Source: Lachnospiraceae bacterium (lineage in GTDB: Bacteria; Bacillota; Clostridia; Lachnospirales; Lachnospiraceae). Taken from it: 64,000 bases of DNA. A model generated the notes under the pieces. That model did no database searches. It saw nothing but the letters and a program-made list of their open reading frames with translations, and was not told the DNA's origin. The position numbers and the translations under genes are program-made. Location: NCBI GenBank assembly GCA_910575035.1, contig CAJTDL010000016.1, forward strand, positions 33,309-97,308, given 5' to 3'. Positions within the stretch are counted from its first letter, which is position 1. Every line of letters starts with the position of its first letter. This document shows positions 24,503-33,792 of this stretch, in pieces.

Positions 24503-27500
24503 ATGGAAAAGATGACAGAGAGAGGAGAAAAGCTTATGAAACAAAAGAGGTTATTATGTTTTGGAATGGTGGTGGCGCTGTCATGTGCAAATTTGCCTCC
24601 AATAATAGCCTATGCACAGGAAGAAACGATGGAAGGAGGAATCATTAACCTCTCTAAAGAGACAGAGTCGGTTAGGGCAGAAGAAGAGGGCTTGGAAAAA
24701 GATTCTGAAGGACCAGAACGGAAGGCGGTAAAAGATTCTGAGGGGCAAATGCCAGCTTTAGGAAAAGATTCGAAAGAATTGCTTTCAGATTTACAAAAAG
24801 GTTCTGGGGAATTGCTGGCAGAACCTGAAAAAGAGTTTGGATCATTCCTAATAGAGCCAGGAGAGGATAAATCAGCAGATTGCGGAGAGGATAAGTCAGC
24901 GGATCAGCGAGAGGGATCAGAGGGCGTTTTTACAGAAGAGCAAGGCAAAGAGGGTGTATCAGAAGGATTAGAATACAGGGAGATGGAAGATGGCACTTTG
25001 GAAGTTGCCAGATACAATGGGAATAGCACAGAATTAGTGGTTCCTGGCAGAATAGGCGGAAAAGAGGTATCCCGGATTGGAAATGATGCTTTTTTGGGCA
25101 ATAGCAGTATCAGAAGCATATCACTTCCGGAAGGCATAACAGAAATTGGAAGCGATGCGTTTATGGATTGCATAAGCCTAAAAAGTATTACAATACCACA
25201 AGGAGTTGCAAAGATTTCAAGGGGCTTGTTCAAAGGATGCAAAAGCCTCGAAACTGCTGTTATTCCAAATAATGTCATAGAGATTGGGTATGATGCTTTT
25301 GAAGGTTGCTGTAATTTGAGCCATATTGTAATCCCAAACGGAATAGAAAAGATCGGGCATGAAGCCTTTACAGGCACCGCATGGCTGGAAAGCCAGCCAG
25401 AAGGAGTGGTGTATGTGGGAAAAGTGGTTTATGCCTATAAGGGGAAAAGAAATGGCCTTATGTCCCTGGAAATTCCAGAAGGAATCGTTGGGATAACAGC
25501 ACAGGCTTTTAAGGGCTGTGGGAATCTGGCAAATGTACAAATCCCCAGTACCATGCAGTCCATTGGGGAAGAAGCATTTGGAAATTGCTATTCGATGAAA
25601 AATATTTATATTCCTTCCAGCGTGACGGAGATTGGGGAGCGGGCAATCGGATATAAAGGAATCCCAGATAAGGATTTTATGGAAGAAGGAAGTGAGGATA
25701 TATGGGTTTGGGAATGGAAGCGTCAGCCGTCCTTTGAAGTGTTTTGCAGTTTTCATTCTGCAGCACAGGGATATGCTGAAGAAAATGGTATCCCATATAC
25801 TTTGATGGATTCAGGCCAGCAGGGGGTAATGGCTGCTCAGGCAGAAGGAAGAATACAAACGGAAGTCAATGCCTGGGCAGAAGAAGGAATCCAAGCAGGA
25901 GCAGATACCCAGGCGGAAGAAGGAATCCAAACAGGAGCAGATACCCAGGCAGAAGGGCAGCGTCAAGTTGGTACAGAAGTACAGATAGAAGAGGAAGATC
26001 CAGCGAGTACGGATACACATACAGAGGCATTTTCTGGCTGGCAGGTAAAGGATGGGCACATCTATTATTATTCTGGGGAAGGCATTTTACAGACAGGCCT
26101 GCAGGAAATAGAAGGGAAGGTTTATTATTTCCATCCGGAAAGCGGAGAGATGCAAACAGGCTTGCAGGAAATAGAAGGGAAACTGTATTGTTTCCATCCA
26201 GAAAGCGGAGAGATGCAGACAGGCCTGCAGGAAATAGAAGGGAAACTGTATTGTTTCCATCCAGAAAGCGGAGAGATGCAGACAGGCCTGCAGGAAATAG
26301 GCGGGAAGCAATATTATTTCCATCCAGTAAACGGAGAGATGCAAACAGGCCTGCAGGAAATCAATGGGAAAAGGTATTACTTCCATCCAGAAACAGGAGA
26401 GAGGCAGAGCGGATTGCAGGAAATCAATGGGAAAAAGTACTATTTTCATCCAGAGAGGGGGGAGATGCAGTTCGGCCTGCAGGAAATAAGCGTAAGAAAA
26501 TATTATTTCCATCCGAAGAACGGAGAAATGCAGTTCGGCCTGCAGGAAATCAATGGAAAGAAATATTACTTCCATTCAGAGACTGGGGAAATGGGAATCG
26601 GATGGAAGACATGGAAGGGGAAGAAATATTATTTCCATCTTGTGACAGGCAGGATGCTGACGGGAAAACAGAAAATAGGAAAATCTTCCTACTTTTTCAC
26701 TAACAGCGGCGTTATGAAGACTGGCTGGCAGAAAATTGGCAAGAAGAAATATTATTTTTCCCCTGACAATGGGAAGATGCTCATTGGAAAGAAGAAAATA
26801 GGAAAATCCACATACTATTTTAAAAGCAGCGGCGAAATGCAGACAGGATGGATAAAGGTGGGTGGTAAAAAGTACTATTTTTCCCCAGAAAGTGGGAAAA
26901 TGTTCACCGGACGGAAAAAAATAGGAAAATCTACTTATTATTTCAATAAAAATGGAACCATGAAGACGGGTTGGCTGAAGTCTGGGAAGAAAAAGTACTA
27001 TTTTTCCCCACAAAACGGGAAAATGTTCACTGGGCGGAAAAAGATAGGGAAAAAATACTACTATTTTAATAAAAAAGGGGAGCAGCAGGTCTCCAAATTT
27101 ATCCAGGAAGGAAAAAAGACATACTATTCCGGCAAAAAAGGCACACTGCAATCCGGCTGGCTGAACTATAACGGGAGTACATACTATTTTCATCCAAAAA
27201 CCCACCAGATGGCAACAGGATGGCAAACGGTCAAAGGCTATAAATACTATTTTTCTGAATCGAAAAAAGAAAAAGGCATCTTACAGAAGAACTGTATTGT
27301 AGGGACAAAGGATGGCAGCTTTTATGTAGATGGGGAAGGAATCCAGGTTACCTCAGCGGAAATTGCCCAGGCGGTCAGCTTTGTGAAAGCAAATACAGAA
27401 GAGGGCTGGTCAAGCGGCCAAAAACTGCAGAGGTGTTTTGAGGTATTATGGAGAAATTATGCATACCAGAGGTTTTATGAGAACCCAACGGCGCAGGCTA

Positions 27501-27826
27501 TGTCAGGCTATGCCAATTATATGTTCCAGAACCACAGGGGGAATTGCTTCCGTTATGCGGCAAGCTTTGCCTGCATTGCCAGGGTGCTTGGATACGAGTC
27601 AAGGGTGGCTGTGGGCAGCATTTCCAGCCGCAGCGGGGGCATGACCCCGCATGGATGGACGGAGGTTAATGTAGGGGGCATATGGTATATGTGCGACGCA
27701 AATATGCAGAGGAACCATCCGGAAACAAGCTCTTATATGCGTACAGAAGCGAATTATGCCTATCGTCATACCTGTTCTGCCAGGTATGCCTTGTCAATCC
27801 AGAAAGGGCAGGTGTCCTGGAGATGA
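24503..27826 (+). CDS. Secreted BspA-type LRR protein with wall-binding repeats and a transglutaminase-like domain
   Basis: A 1107-residue surface protein. Its signal peptide is near MKQKRLLCFGMVVALSC, and a Glu/Ser/Asp-rich linker follows to about residue 150. About eight BspA/TpLRR repeats (for example GITEIGSDAFMDCISLKSI) span roughly 155-420, followed by a repetitive EEGIQAGADTQA linker. About 20 choline-binding-type wall repeats of 20-21 residues (GLQEIEGKVYYFHP) occupy 515-930. The C-terminal transglutaminase-like domain has the triad Cys1015 (NCFRYA), His1050 (HGWTEV) and Asp1065 (CDANM). It may crosslink or cut proteins at the cell wall. ATG 24503 follows AGAGGTG; ATG 24536, with GAGGAG, is an alternative. 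It heads an operon and its stop overlaps the acyltransferase start. Confidence 0.85.
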   Translation: MEKMTERGEKLMKQKRLLCFGMVVALSCANLPPIIAYAQEETMEGGIINLSKETESVRAEEEGLEKDSEGPERKAVKDSEGQMPALGKDSKELLSDLQKGSGELLAEPEKEFGSFLIEPGEDKSADCGEDKSADQREGSEGVFTEEQGKEGVSEGLEYREMEDGTLEVARYNGNSTELVVPGRIGGKEVSRIGNDAFLGNSSIRSISLPEGITEIGSDAFMDCISLKSITIPQGVAKISRGLFKGCKSLETAVIPNNVIEIGYDAFEGCCNLSHIVIPNGIEKIGHEAFTGTAWLESQPEGVVYVGKVVYAYKGKRNGLMSLEIPEGIVGITAQAFKGCGNLANVQIPSTMQSIGEEAFGNCYSMKNIYIPSSVTEIGERAIGYKGIPDKDFMEEGSEDIWVWEWKRQPSFEVFCSFHSAAQGYAEENGIPYTLMDSGQQGVMAAQAEGRIQTEVNAWAEEGIQAGADTQAEEGIQTGADTQAEGQRQVGTEVQIEEEDPASTDTHTEAFSGWQVKDGHIYYYSGEGILQTGLQEIEGKVYYFHPESGEMQTGLQEIEGKLYCFHPESGEMQTGLQEIEGKLYCFHPESGEMQTGLQEIGGKQYYFHPVNGEMQTGLQEINGKRYYFHPETGERQSGLQEINGKKYYFHPERGEMQFGLQEISVRKYYFHPKNGEMQFGLQEINGKKYYFHSETGEMGIGWKTWKGKKYYFHLVTGRMLTGKQKIGKSSYFFTNSGVMKTGWQKIGKKKYYFSPDNGKMLIGKKKIGKSTYYFKSSGEMQTGWIKVGGKKYYFSPESGKMFTGRKKIGKSTYYFNKNGTMKTGWLKSGKKKYYFSPQNGKMFTGRKKIGKKYYYFNKKGEQQVSKFIQEGKKTYYSGKKGTLQSGWLNYNGSTYYFHPKTHQMATGWQTVKGYKYYFSESKKEKGILQKNCIVGTKDGSFYVDGEGIQVTSAEIAQAVSFVKANTEEGWSSGQKLQRCFEVLWRNYAYQRFYENPTAQAMSGYANYMFQNHRGNCFRYAASFACIARVLGYESRVAVGSISSRSGGMTPHGWTEVNVGGIWYMCDANMQRNHPETSSYMRTEANYAYRHTCSARYALSIQKGQVSWR
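26097..26590 (+). repeat. Tandem 63-bp repeats encoding wall-binding units
   Basis: Eight consecutive 21-codon units begin with GGCCTGCAGGAAAT or a variant. The second and third units (about 26160-26285) are almost identical, which implies recent expansion. Copy number could change by slippage or recombination. Confidence 0.8.
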
Positions 27827-29247
27827 TATTTAGTTCCTTAGGGTTTGTCAGCGTATTTTTGCCCGTGGTGTTCCTGCTGCATTGCCTGATGCCAGGCATG
27901 CGCTGCAAGAATGGGCTGCTGGTGGCAGCAAGCCTGCTGTTCTATGCATATGGGGAGCCAATCTATGTGCTGCTGATGGTATTCAGCGCAGGCTTTCATT
28001 ACCTGGCTGCCAGGTTGATGGACGCCTGCCCCTATAAGAAAGTGTCCCTGTCAGTGGCCATTGCCGTCAACTTGGGCTTATTGGCTTTTTTCAAGTATGC
28101 AGCATTTTCCCTGAGATCCTGGAACCAGGTTTTTGGGACAGGCATAAAGGAGGTGGAGATAAGCCTTCCCATTGGAATTTCATTCTTTACCTTTCAGGCT
28201 CTCTCTTATGTAATCGATGTGTATTATGGAAAAGTCCAGGCACAGAAGAGTTTTTGGAAGGTGCTGCTGTACATTGCTTTTTTCCCACAGCTGATTGCCG
28301 GCCCCATTGTGAAATACCGGGATATTAGCCAGGCTCTTGACAGCAGGCGCATAGATTTGGGGCAGGCATCCAGCGGGATGCGGCGCTTTATCTGCGGCCT
28401 GGGCAAGAAAGTTCTGATTGCAAATACCGTGGGGCAGGCGGCAGACGCCGTGTTTGGAGCGCCATATGCAGACATTGGAACCTGTGCGGCATGGATTGGC
28501 GCAGTGGCATATATGCTGCAGATATACTATGATTTCAGCGGGTACAGTGATATGGCAATTGGCCTGGGGAAGATGTTTGGCTTTCAGTTCCAGGAGAATT
28601 TCCGCTACCCTTATGGCGCGGCCAGCGTGAAAGAATTCTGGCGGAGATGGCATATCTCCCTGTCCACCTGGTTTCAGGAGTACCTGTACATCCCCCTGGG
28701 CGGGAACCGAAAAGGGAGGATCCGCACAGGCATAAATAAGCTGGTTGTATTTTTCTTTACGGGATTGTGGCATGGGGCAAATTGGACATTTGTGATCTGG
28801 GGGCTGTACCATGGTTTTTTCGCATCCTTGGAAGATCTGTTCCCATTTGTAAAGAAAATACCCAAAGCGGTCGCCTGGCTGCCCACAATGCTGGTCGTTT
28901 GCGTGGGATTCGTGATTTTCCGCGCCGACACGGTTTCCCAGGGATTTTTCCTGATCCGTCAGATGTTTGTATTCCAGGCAACAGGGAATCAGGACATGTC
29001 CCTAGCCATCCGCCAGCTCACCCCATGGTTTTTGACAATGGGGGCAGTGGGGCTGGTGGGCATGGCGCCCATAAAGCCTCTGGCCAGCTGGGTTCGTGAT
29101 ACGATTCAAAGGGGAGAAGAAACTGGATCCTGGAAGGCCATTCCCCTTCAGGCAATGCTGGGCATAGGCTCTGTGGGGATTCTTATGTGGTGCATGGTGC
29201 GCCTGTCAGGCAGCACTTACAACCCGTTTATCTATTTTCGGTTTTGA
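27823..29247 (+). CDS. MBOAT-family O-acyltransferase, AlgI/DltB-like
   Basis: The 474-residue polytopic membrane protein moves acyl groups, usually acetyl, across the membrane to a glycopolymer. The MBOAT signature is clear: SFFTFQALSYVIDVYYGK, FFPQLIAGPIVKY, FWRRWHISLSTWFQEYLYIP, and the conserved histidines His317 (LWHGANWTFVIWG) and His330 (YHGFF). AlgI-type proteins act with AlgJ/AlgX-type SGNH enzymes, and such a gene follows directly. ATG 27823 overlaps the upstream TGA as ATGA, so translation is coupled to the surface LRR protein. An exopolysaccharide or wall polymer is the likely acceptor; no dlt genes are nearby. Confidence 0.92.
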   Translation: MIFSSLGFVSVFLPVVFLLHCLMPGMRCKNGLLVAASLLFYAYGEPIYVLLMVFSAGFHYLAARLMDACPYKKVSLSVAIAVNLGLLAFFKYAAFSLRSWNQVFGTGIKEVEISLPIGISFFTFQALSYVIDVYYGKVQAQKSFWKVLLYIAFFPQLIAGPIVKYRDISQALDSRRIDLGQASSGMRRFICGLGKKVLIANTVGQAADAVFGAPYADIGTCAAWIGAVAYMLQIYYDFSGYSDMAIGLGKMFGFQFQENFRYPYGAASVKEFWRRWHISLSTWFQEYLYIPLGGNRKGRIRTGINKLVVFFFTGLWHGANWTFVIWGLYHGFFASLEDLFPFVKKIPKAVAWLPTMLVVCVGFVIFRADTVSQGFFLIRQMFVFQATGNQDMSLAIRQLTPWFLTMGAVGLVGMAPIKPLASWVRDTIQRGEETGSWKAIPLQAMLGIGSVGILMWCMVRLSGSTYNPFIYFRF

Positions 29248-29258
29248 GAGGTGGAAGG

Positions 29259-30914
29259 ATGAAATATATGGGGAAGATTGCCTATCTGCTTGCCTGCCTG
29301 ATGATTTGCGTATTTCCTTTTGCGGGGATGCTGGCAGGCACAGAATATGGGACGACAGAAAACAGGGAGCTGGCAAAGCTTCCGCAATTGGAAACAGAAG
29401 GGAAATGGAACACATATTTTCTGCAGGAGCTTGGCGCTTATTTTGAGGATCATTTCGCATTCCGCCCTTTGCTGGTGGCAATAGACGCAAATATCCAGAG
29501 CCGGGTATTTCAAGTATCGAATGTGGACACAGTGACAGTTGGAGAAGATGGCTGGCTGTATTATACTGCCAGCATGGAGGATTATCTGGGGAAAAGCCCA
29601 TTGTCCCCAAGGGGGATATCCAATGCGGCCCATAACCTTGCATTGATGCAGCAGTATGTGGAAAGCAAAGGGGCAGCCTTTCTGTTTGCAGCTGCGCCTA
29701 ACAAAAATTCGCTGTATGGGGAGCATATGCCCTATTACCTAAAGCAAGAGGGGAAAATAACAAGGCAGTGGGATCTCTTAAAGCCGGAACTGGAAAAATA
29801 CGGCGTTTCTTATGTGGATCTGTTTTCTCTTTTTGAAGGGCAGGAAGAGGTTCTGTACCTTAAGCGGGACTCCCATTGGAACCAAAAAGGGGCAATGCTG
29901 GCATACCGCGCCATGATGGAAAAGCTGGATCTGGAACATGAAACTTATGAAACGGTAACATCTATCCGGGAAAAAAAGACATATGGGGACTTGAGCCGGA
30001 TGCTTTACCCTTTAGGAAGCGACAAAAAATGGGATGGATTTTCTTTCTTAAAGGCAGAGCCGGAATGGGATTACAGCTACCAGAAAGAGAATGTTTTTCA
30101 ATATCTGACAGATACAGAGAGCGTGGAGGAAGTCTGGATTGAGACAAAGAGCCAGGAAGGGGAGAAAACGCTGTTGATGTTCAGGGATTCCTTTGGCAAT
30201 ACGCTGCTGCCCTTTATGGCAAATGCATTTGAAAGGGGATGCTTTTCCAGAAGCGTGCCATTTAACCTTACAGGATATATGGAAGGGTGTAAGCCGGATG
30301 CGGTAATCCTGGAAAAAGTGGAGAGGGATTTAGAGGAATTTGCCAAAACCCCTCCACTGATGGAAGGAATGCCAATGGTGAAGGGGATTAGAACAGAAGG
30401 AAGCGATATAGGAAGCCAGAAAACAAAAGTAGGGGAAAATAGAGCAGAGAGCGGGGAGATAGAGGTAGGGGGGAATAGAGCAGAGAGCGGAGACATAGAG
30501 ATAGGAGGAAATAGAGCAGAGAGTGGGGAGATAGAGGTAGGGGAAAGTAGCGCAGAAAGCGGGAATATGGGAACAGGGAAAAACAATTCAAAGGGGATCC
30601 TGGAGATGGCAGAGAGTGAGAACAATGTGGATTATTGGGAAATTTCTGGCGTTTTGCCAGATTCCTTCTGCACAGAAGGCGCACAAATCTACATCCGGGT
30701 GAAAGATGGGGAAGAGCAGGCAGACTATGCGGCATTTCACGTATCGATAGATGTTTCTGACTATGGGTTTTGCCTGTACCTTCGAAAAGAAAGCCTGCAG
30801 AATGATGTTATTGTGTTAGAAGTGCTGGTGGAGACGGAGGATGGGGTACGCACGGCTCAGTCTGTGCGGGTTTCATTAAAGGGCGGCGGAAATCCCGGAA
30901 AGGAGGAAGGGTAA
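29259..30914 (+). CDS. AlgJ/AlgX-like SGNH (DHHW family) protein
   Basis: The 551-residue exported protein has an N-terminal membrane anchor (GKIAYLLACLMICVFPFAG) followed by EYGTTENRELAKLP and DHFAFRP, typical of DHHW/AlgX proteins. Catalytic candidates are Asp204 and His206 in RDSHWNQKG, and the nucleophile Ser311 in FRDSFGN. It would transfer acetyl groups delivered by the adjacent MBOAT protein to a polysaccharide. Residues of about 385-440 are an unusual insertion of near-identical 12-13-residue units (GGNRAESGEIEV), beyond which a C-terminal domain follows. ATG 29259 follows GAGAGGTGGAAGG, 11 bases after the MBOAT stop. Confidence 0.85.
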   Translation: MKYMGKIAYLLACLMICVFPFAGMLAGTEYGTTENRELAKLPQLETEGKWNTYFLQELGAYFEDHFAFRPLLVAIDANIQSRVFQVSNVDTVTVGEDGWLYYTASMEDYLGKSPLSPRGISNAAHNLALMQQYVESKGAAFLFAAAPNKNSLYGEHMPYYLKQEGKITRQWDLLKPELEKYGVSYVDLFSLFEGQEEVLYLKRDSHWNQKGAMLAYRAMMEKLDLEHETYETVTSIREKKTYGDLSRMLYPLGSDKKWDGFSFLKAEPEWDYSYQKENVFQYLTDTESVEEVWIETKSQEGEKTLLMFRDSFGNTLLPFMANAFERGCFSRSVPFNLTGYMEGCKPDAVILEKVERDLEEFAKTPPLMEGMPMVKGIRTEGSDIGSQKTKVGENRAESGEIEVGGNRAESGDIEIGGNRAESGEIEVGESSAESGNMGTGKNNSKGILEMAESENNVDYWEISGVLPDSFCTEGAQIYIRVKDGEEQADYAAFHVSIDVSDYGFCLYLRKESLQNDVIVLEVLVETEDGVRTAQSVRVSLKGGGNPGKEEG

Positions 30915-30915
30915 T

Positions 30916-31866
30916 TTGAAAAGGAAGGTGGATGGTAAATGGGCTGCAGCTGCAATCTGCGCAGCCGCCCTTTGTTTCCTGCCTGGCTGCGGCAGTGAAA
31001 GCCCGATCATACAGGTGAAGATTTTCGATTGCTATACAGAGACCCGCCTGGCAGCGCAAGAGGGCATGGCGGTGGGGGAGGCATTGGCAGAAGCAGAAAT
31101 TTCCCTGCAGGAAGGAGATGAGGTATCTTTGCCTTTAGAGGCCAGGATTACGGAAGATGGCACGGAAATCTCCATCAGCCGCTGCGCTAAGGTATCAGTG
31201 GGGGAAGACGGACAGAAACAGGAATTTACGCTAAAAGGGAAGAAAGTAAAGGAGGCCATTGCCGCCGCTAAGATCGAGATTGGGGAGCATGACGAGGTAA
31301 GCCAAAAGCTGGAAGCCTACTTGACAGACGGCATGGATATCCAGGTACGCCACCGCTACGCTGTAGAGATTGATGTGGACGGCAGGAAGGTGGAATGTCT
31401 GACAGAGGCAAAGACTGTGAAGGGGATGTTAGAGGAGCAGGAAATCCATTTGGATGAAAAAGACAAGATCAGCCCCTCACTGGAAACAAAGATTCAGAAC
31501 GGCACTAAGGTAGCAATCCACCGGGTCTTTGTGGAGCAGGTGACAGAGCATGAGCCTATCCCTTTTGAAACGGAGATCGAATATTCCAGTAGCATGTACC
31601 AGGGGGAAAGCACCCGCAGACGGCAGGGGCAGGAAGGGGAGAAGGAACTGGTTTATGAAGTCACCTATGTGGATGGGGAAGAAGAGAGCCGGGTTCTGGT
31701 GAAGGAATCGGTGTCCAAAGAGCCTGTCAATGCCATTGTGGCCAAGGGCACAAAGGAAAGGCGCAGGATTGTATCAAGAGAACAGGTATTTGACTGCGAC
31801 GGCTCCGGGCATGGCTACTATATTATTACCTGGTCCGACGGGGCAGTGGAATACCAGGATTTTTAG
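30916..31866 (+). CDS. DUF348/G5-domain lipoprotein
   Basis: The 316-residue protein has a signal peptide with lipobox LPGC and three DUF348 units (GMAVGEALAEAEISLQEGDE, KVKEAIAAAKIEIGEHDE, TVKGMLEEQEIHLDEKDK). A G5 domain (about 205-275) and a short C-terminal tail (YYIITWSDGAVEYQDF) follow. The layout is that of YabE/Rpf-like wall enzymes, but the usual 3D or lytic domain is absent, so it is probably a wall-binding adaptor. The start is TTG 30916, one base after the previous stop, with AAAGGAGG upstream. It is the last gene of the four-gene operon. Confidence 0.8.
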   Translation: MKRKVDGKWAAAAICAAALCFLPGCGSESPIIQVKIFDCYTETRLAAQEGMAVGEALAEAEISLQEGDEVSLPLEARITEDGTEISISRCAKVSVGEDGQKQEFTLKGKKVKEAIAAAKIEIGEHDEVSQKLEAYLTDGMDIQVRHRYAVEIDVDGRKVECLTEAKTVKGMLEEQEIHLDEKDKISPSLETKIQNGTKVAIHRVFVEQVTEHEPIPFETEIEYSSSMYQGESTRRRQGQEGEKELVYEVTYVDGEEESRVLVKESVSKEPVNAIVAKGTKERRRIVSREQVFDCDGSGHGYYIITWSDGAVEYQDF

Positions 31867-31920
31867 GAGAAATGCAAGCAGTAGTATATCAAAAACAAAC
31901 GGTATAAGGAGGAAAATAGT

Positions 31921-32634
31921 ATGCGTAATATGAGGAATGTATTAAAGAAAAAGATAGCAGCAATCATGTCCATTATAATTCTGGCCACAGTAGTGGGAGC
32001 CGCACCGACAATGACGGCTCAGGCGGCGCCTAAAATTGAGAAGAATCTGTATTTTCGGATTTATAAAACCTATTTAGGCAGCGATTATGTACCGATTTCA
32101 AATGCAACAAGTGGCAAGATAACAAAACTAAAAAATTCAAAACCATCTGTAGCGAAAGTTTCTGTAATAAATGAAAAATATCTTCTGGTAAGGCCCAAAA
32201 AGGTTGGCACGACTAAGGTGAGCTTCTATTTTGCAGGAAAAAAGCTTTCCACAAAGATTACGGTGCAAAAATGGGAAAACCCTTGTAAGGTATTTAAGAT
32301 TGGCAATAAAGATTATGCTAAGAATTTTATAAAGTCGGAGCAATTTAACAGTGAAAGGCATAAGAAGGATATCACTGTAAAAATAAAGATTACGCCTAAA
32401 AAGGACTGGAAACTGCTGAGAATAGAGCGTATGACAGCATATGAGCCCATAAAGAAAATTAAGAATAATTCAAAAATAAAACTTTCAATTAAATGGACAG
32501 GTACAGGAATTTATGCATATTTCAAGAACATAAAAACAGGCGTGAGGGAAAGGGTGTATTTTGGGTATGGCGATAGCCCTATTAAAGATGAGAATTATTA
32601 TAATGTCCGTATAGATCCGTCTGAGTTTAAATAG
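31921..32634 (+). CDS. Secreted protein of unknown function
   Basis: The 237-residue protein has a clear signal peptide (KKKIAAIMSIIILATVVGAA, likely cleaved after AQA) and a short Ig-like (BIG2-type) segment, SGKITKLKNSKPSVAKVSV followed by VRPKKVGTTKVSFYFAGK. The second half is a lysine-rich beta-strand region (DITVKIKITPKKDWKLL, GTGIYAYFKN) that I do not recognise. The family is common in Lachnospiraceae as far as I can judge, with no known function. AAGGAGG precedes ATG 31921. It follows the operon by about 55 bases and may be co-transcribed. A degraded partial copy of its 3' end lies just downstream. Confidence 0.7.
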   Translation: MRNMRNVLKKKIAAIMSIIILATVVGAAPTMTAQAAPKIEKNLYFRIYKTYLGSDYVPISNATSGKITKLKNSKPSVAKVSVINEKYLLVRPKKVGTTKVSFYFAGKKLSTKITVQKWENPCKVFKIGNKDYAKNFIKSEQFNSERHKKDITVKIKITPKKDWKLLRIERMTAYEPIKKIKNNSKIKLSIKWTGTGIYAYFKNIKTGVRERVYFGYGDSPIKDENYYNVRIDPSEFK

Positions 32635-32640
32635 GATGAG

Positions 32641-32765
32641 CCAGGGAATAAGAAGGTTGAGAATAATTCAAAAATCTAATTTTCTTTAAAACTGGCGGGG
32701 ACTGGTAGGGATGGTATCAGGTTTAGATTCACGGATTTAGGAAACAGAAAGAAGAGGGAGGGAGA
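32641..32765 (+). pseudogene. 3' scrap of a duplicate of the preceding gene
   Basis: At 32653-32705 the DNA (AGAATAATTCAAAAATC, then a GGGGACTGG-containing stretch) echoes the preceding gene at 32460-32512, which encodes KNNSKIKLSIKWTGTG. Stops interrupt it. It is the remains of a tandem paralogue. Confidence 0.5.
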
Positions 32766-32767
32766 AA

Positions 32768-33691
32768 ATGCGGAAATTATTAAAATTACTTGGAATGGCG
32801 TTTATGGCAATTATGGTTTTATTTCCAGCAAAAAACAGCGCAGCAGAAAAAAATGTATGCCAGACATTAAAGGCGTCAAAAACATACCATTATAACCTTG
32901 ATCAGAAAGGAAAGAAAGAATCTATTCGCGTTGATGTCTCAAGAAAAAAGTATGAAAAGAAAGAATCTGATTATCATGAATTGGTATATGATGTAAAGGC
33001 GGCAGTGACAATAAATGGAAAACAGATATATTCCAAAGCTGTAAAAGAACAAGATTATATATCAGAGAGAGATTATTTATCTTGTATACCAATAAAAGTT
33101 ATGGTAACTGATATAGACAAGAGAGATAAGCAAATGGAGTTATTCATTTTGGAGGGAGATTGCGTTGAGTTTGAATCAGACAGGATAGAGCATATTTACT
33201 ATTATCAGTATGCAAATGGAAGAGCAAAGCGGAAACAGGATCTTGTTTTGCTGTTTAGTAAGAGTTTGCCATATGTAGAGTATATTTCAGGTGTAAAAAA
33301 CAGTTCTACACTTACTATAAATGAAAAAAATGAGGTTTTTGCAGAACTGGGGTTGTATATGCCAAATTTCTTCAATATGCATATTTATTCAAAGGTGAGT
33401 TTAAAATTGAAAAATGGAAAGTTTATACAGAATAATCAGAAATCATATAGAATCCCAAAGATAGAGGAACCGCTTCGTGCGAAGAAGAACATTATTGCTT
33501 ATACCAGCCCAGGCGGAAAAGTAAAAGCCTTTACTGTGAAGAAGCGAGGAAAAATCAATTTATGCAATTTTTATTTGGCAAATAAGAAAAAGATATATAT
33601 AAAAGTTAAAAACCAAGGTGGAAAAACAGGATATATCGACCCTAAAAAAGCATCTATTTATTTGGATGTTCCTGAAGATTATTATGATTAG
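32768..33691 (+). CDS. Secreted lysine-rich protein, paralogue A
   Basis: The 307-residue protein has a signal peptide (LLGMAFMAIMVLFPAKNSAA) and a conserved block VCQTLKASKTYHYNLDQKGK shared with the next gene. An alternating beta-strand pattern (DIDKRDKQMELFILEGD, HIYYYQYANGRAKRKQDL) follows. The C-terminal part (KNIIAYTSPGGKVKAFTVKK, KVKNQGGKTGYID) resembles an SH3-like binding module. Putative function: a secreted or wall-associated sensor or binding protein. I do not recognise a named family. GGGAGGGAG precedes ATG 32768. Confidence 0.7.
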   Translation: MRKLLKLLGMAFMAIMVLFPAKNSAAEKNVCQTLKASKTYHYNLDQKGKKESIRVDVSRKKYEKKESDYHELVYDVKAAVTINGKQIYSKAVKEQDYISERDYLSCIPIKVMVTDIDKRDKQMELFILEGDCVEFESDRIEHIYYYQYANGRAKRKQDLVLLFSKSLPYVEYISGVKNSSTLTINEKNEVFAELGLYMPNFFNMHIYSKVSLKLKNGKFIQNNQKSYRIPKIEEPLRAKKNIIAYTSPGGKVKAFTVKKRGKINLCNFYLANKKKIYIKVKNQGGKTGYIDPKKASIYLDVPEDYYD

Positions 33692-33792
33692 AAGAACTAT
33701 TGTATACATGGAGTAATGCAAAGGAAAATAGAAGCATTAAGGAATAAGTGGTTTACTTTAAAAATGAAATATGCGAAAAAGGAGAAGAGAAG

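Noticed and set aside
26097-26590. Tandem 63-bp units as CRISPR or satellite DNA.
   Set aside because: They lie in frame within a gene and encode a known wall-binding repeat.
26087-26703. Long open frames on the other strand and in another plus frame inside the wall-binding repeats (for example 26087-26575 minus and 26188-26703 plus).
   Set aside because: They mirror the 63-bp repeats of the real gene, have no ribosome site, and their repetitive content follows from the sense protein.
30098-30735. Repetitive Ser/Pro/Leu minus-strand frames opposite the AlgJ-like gene.
   Set aside because: They are shadows of the ENRAESGEIE repeats and have no start signals.
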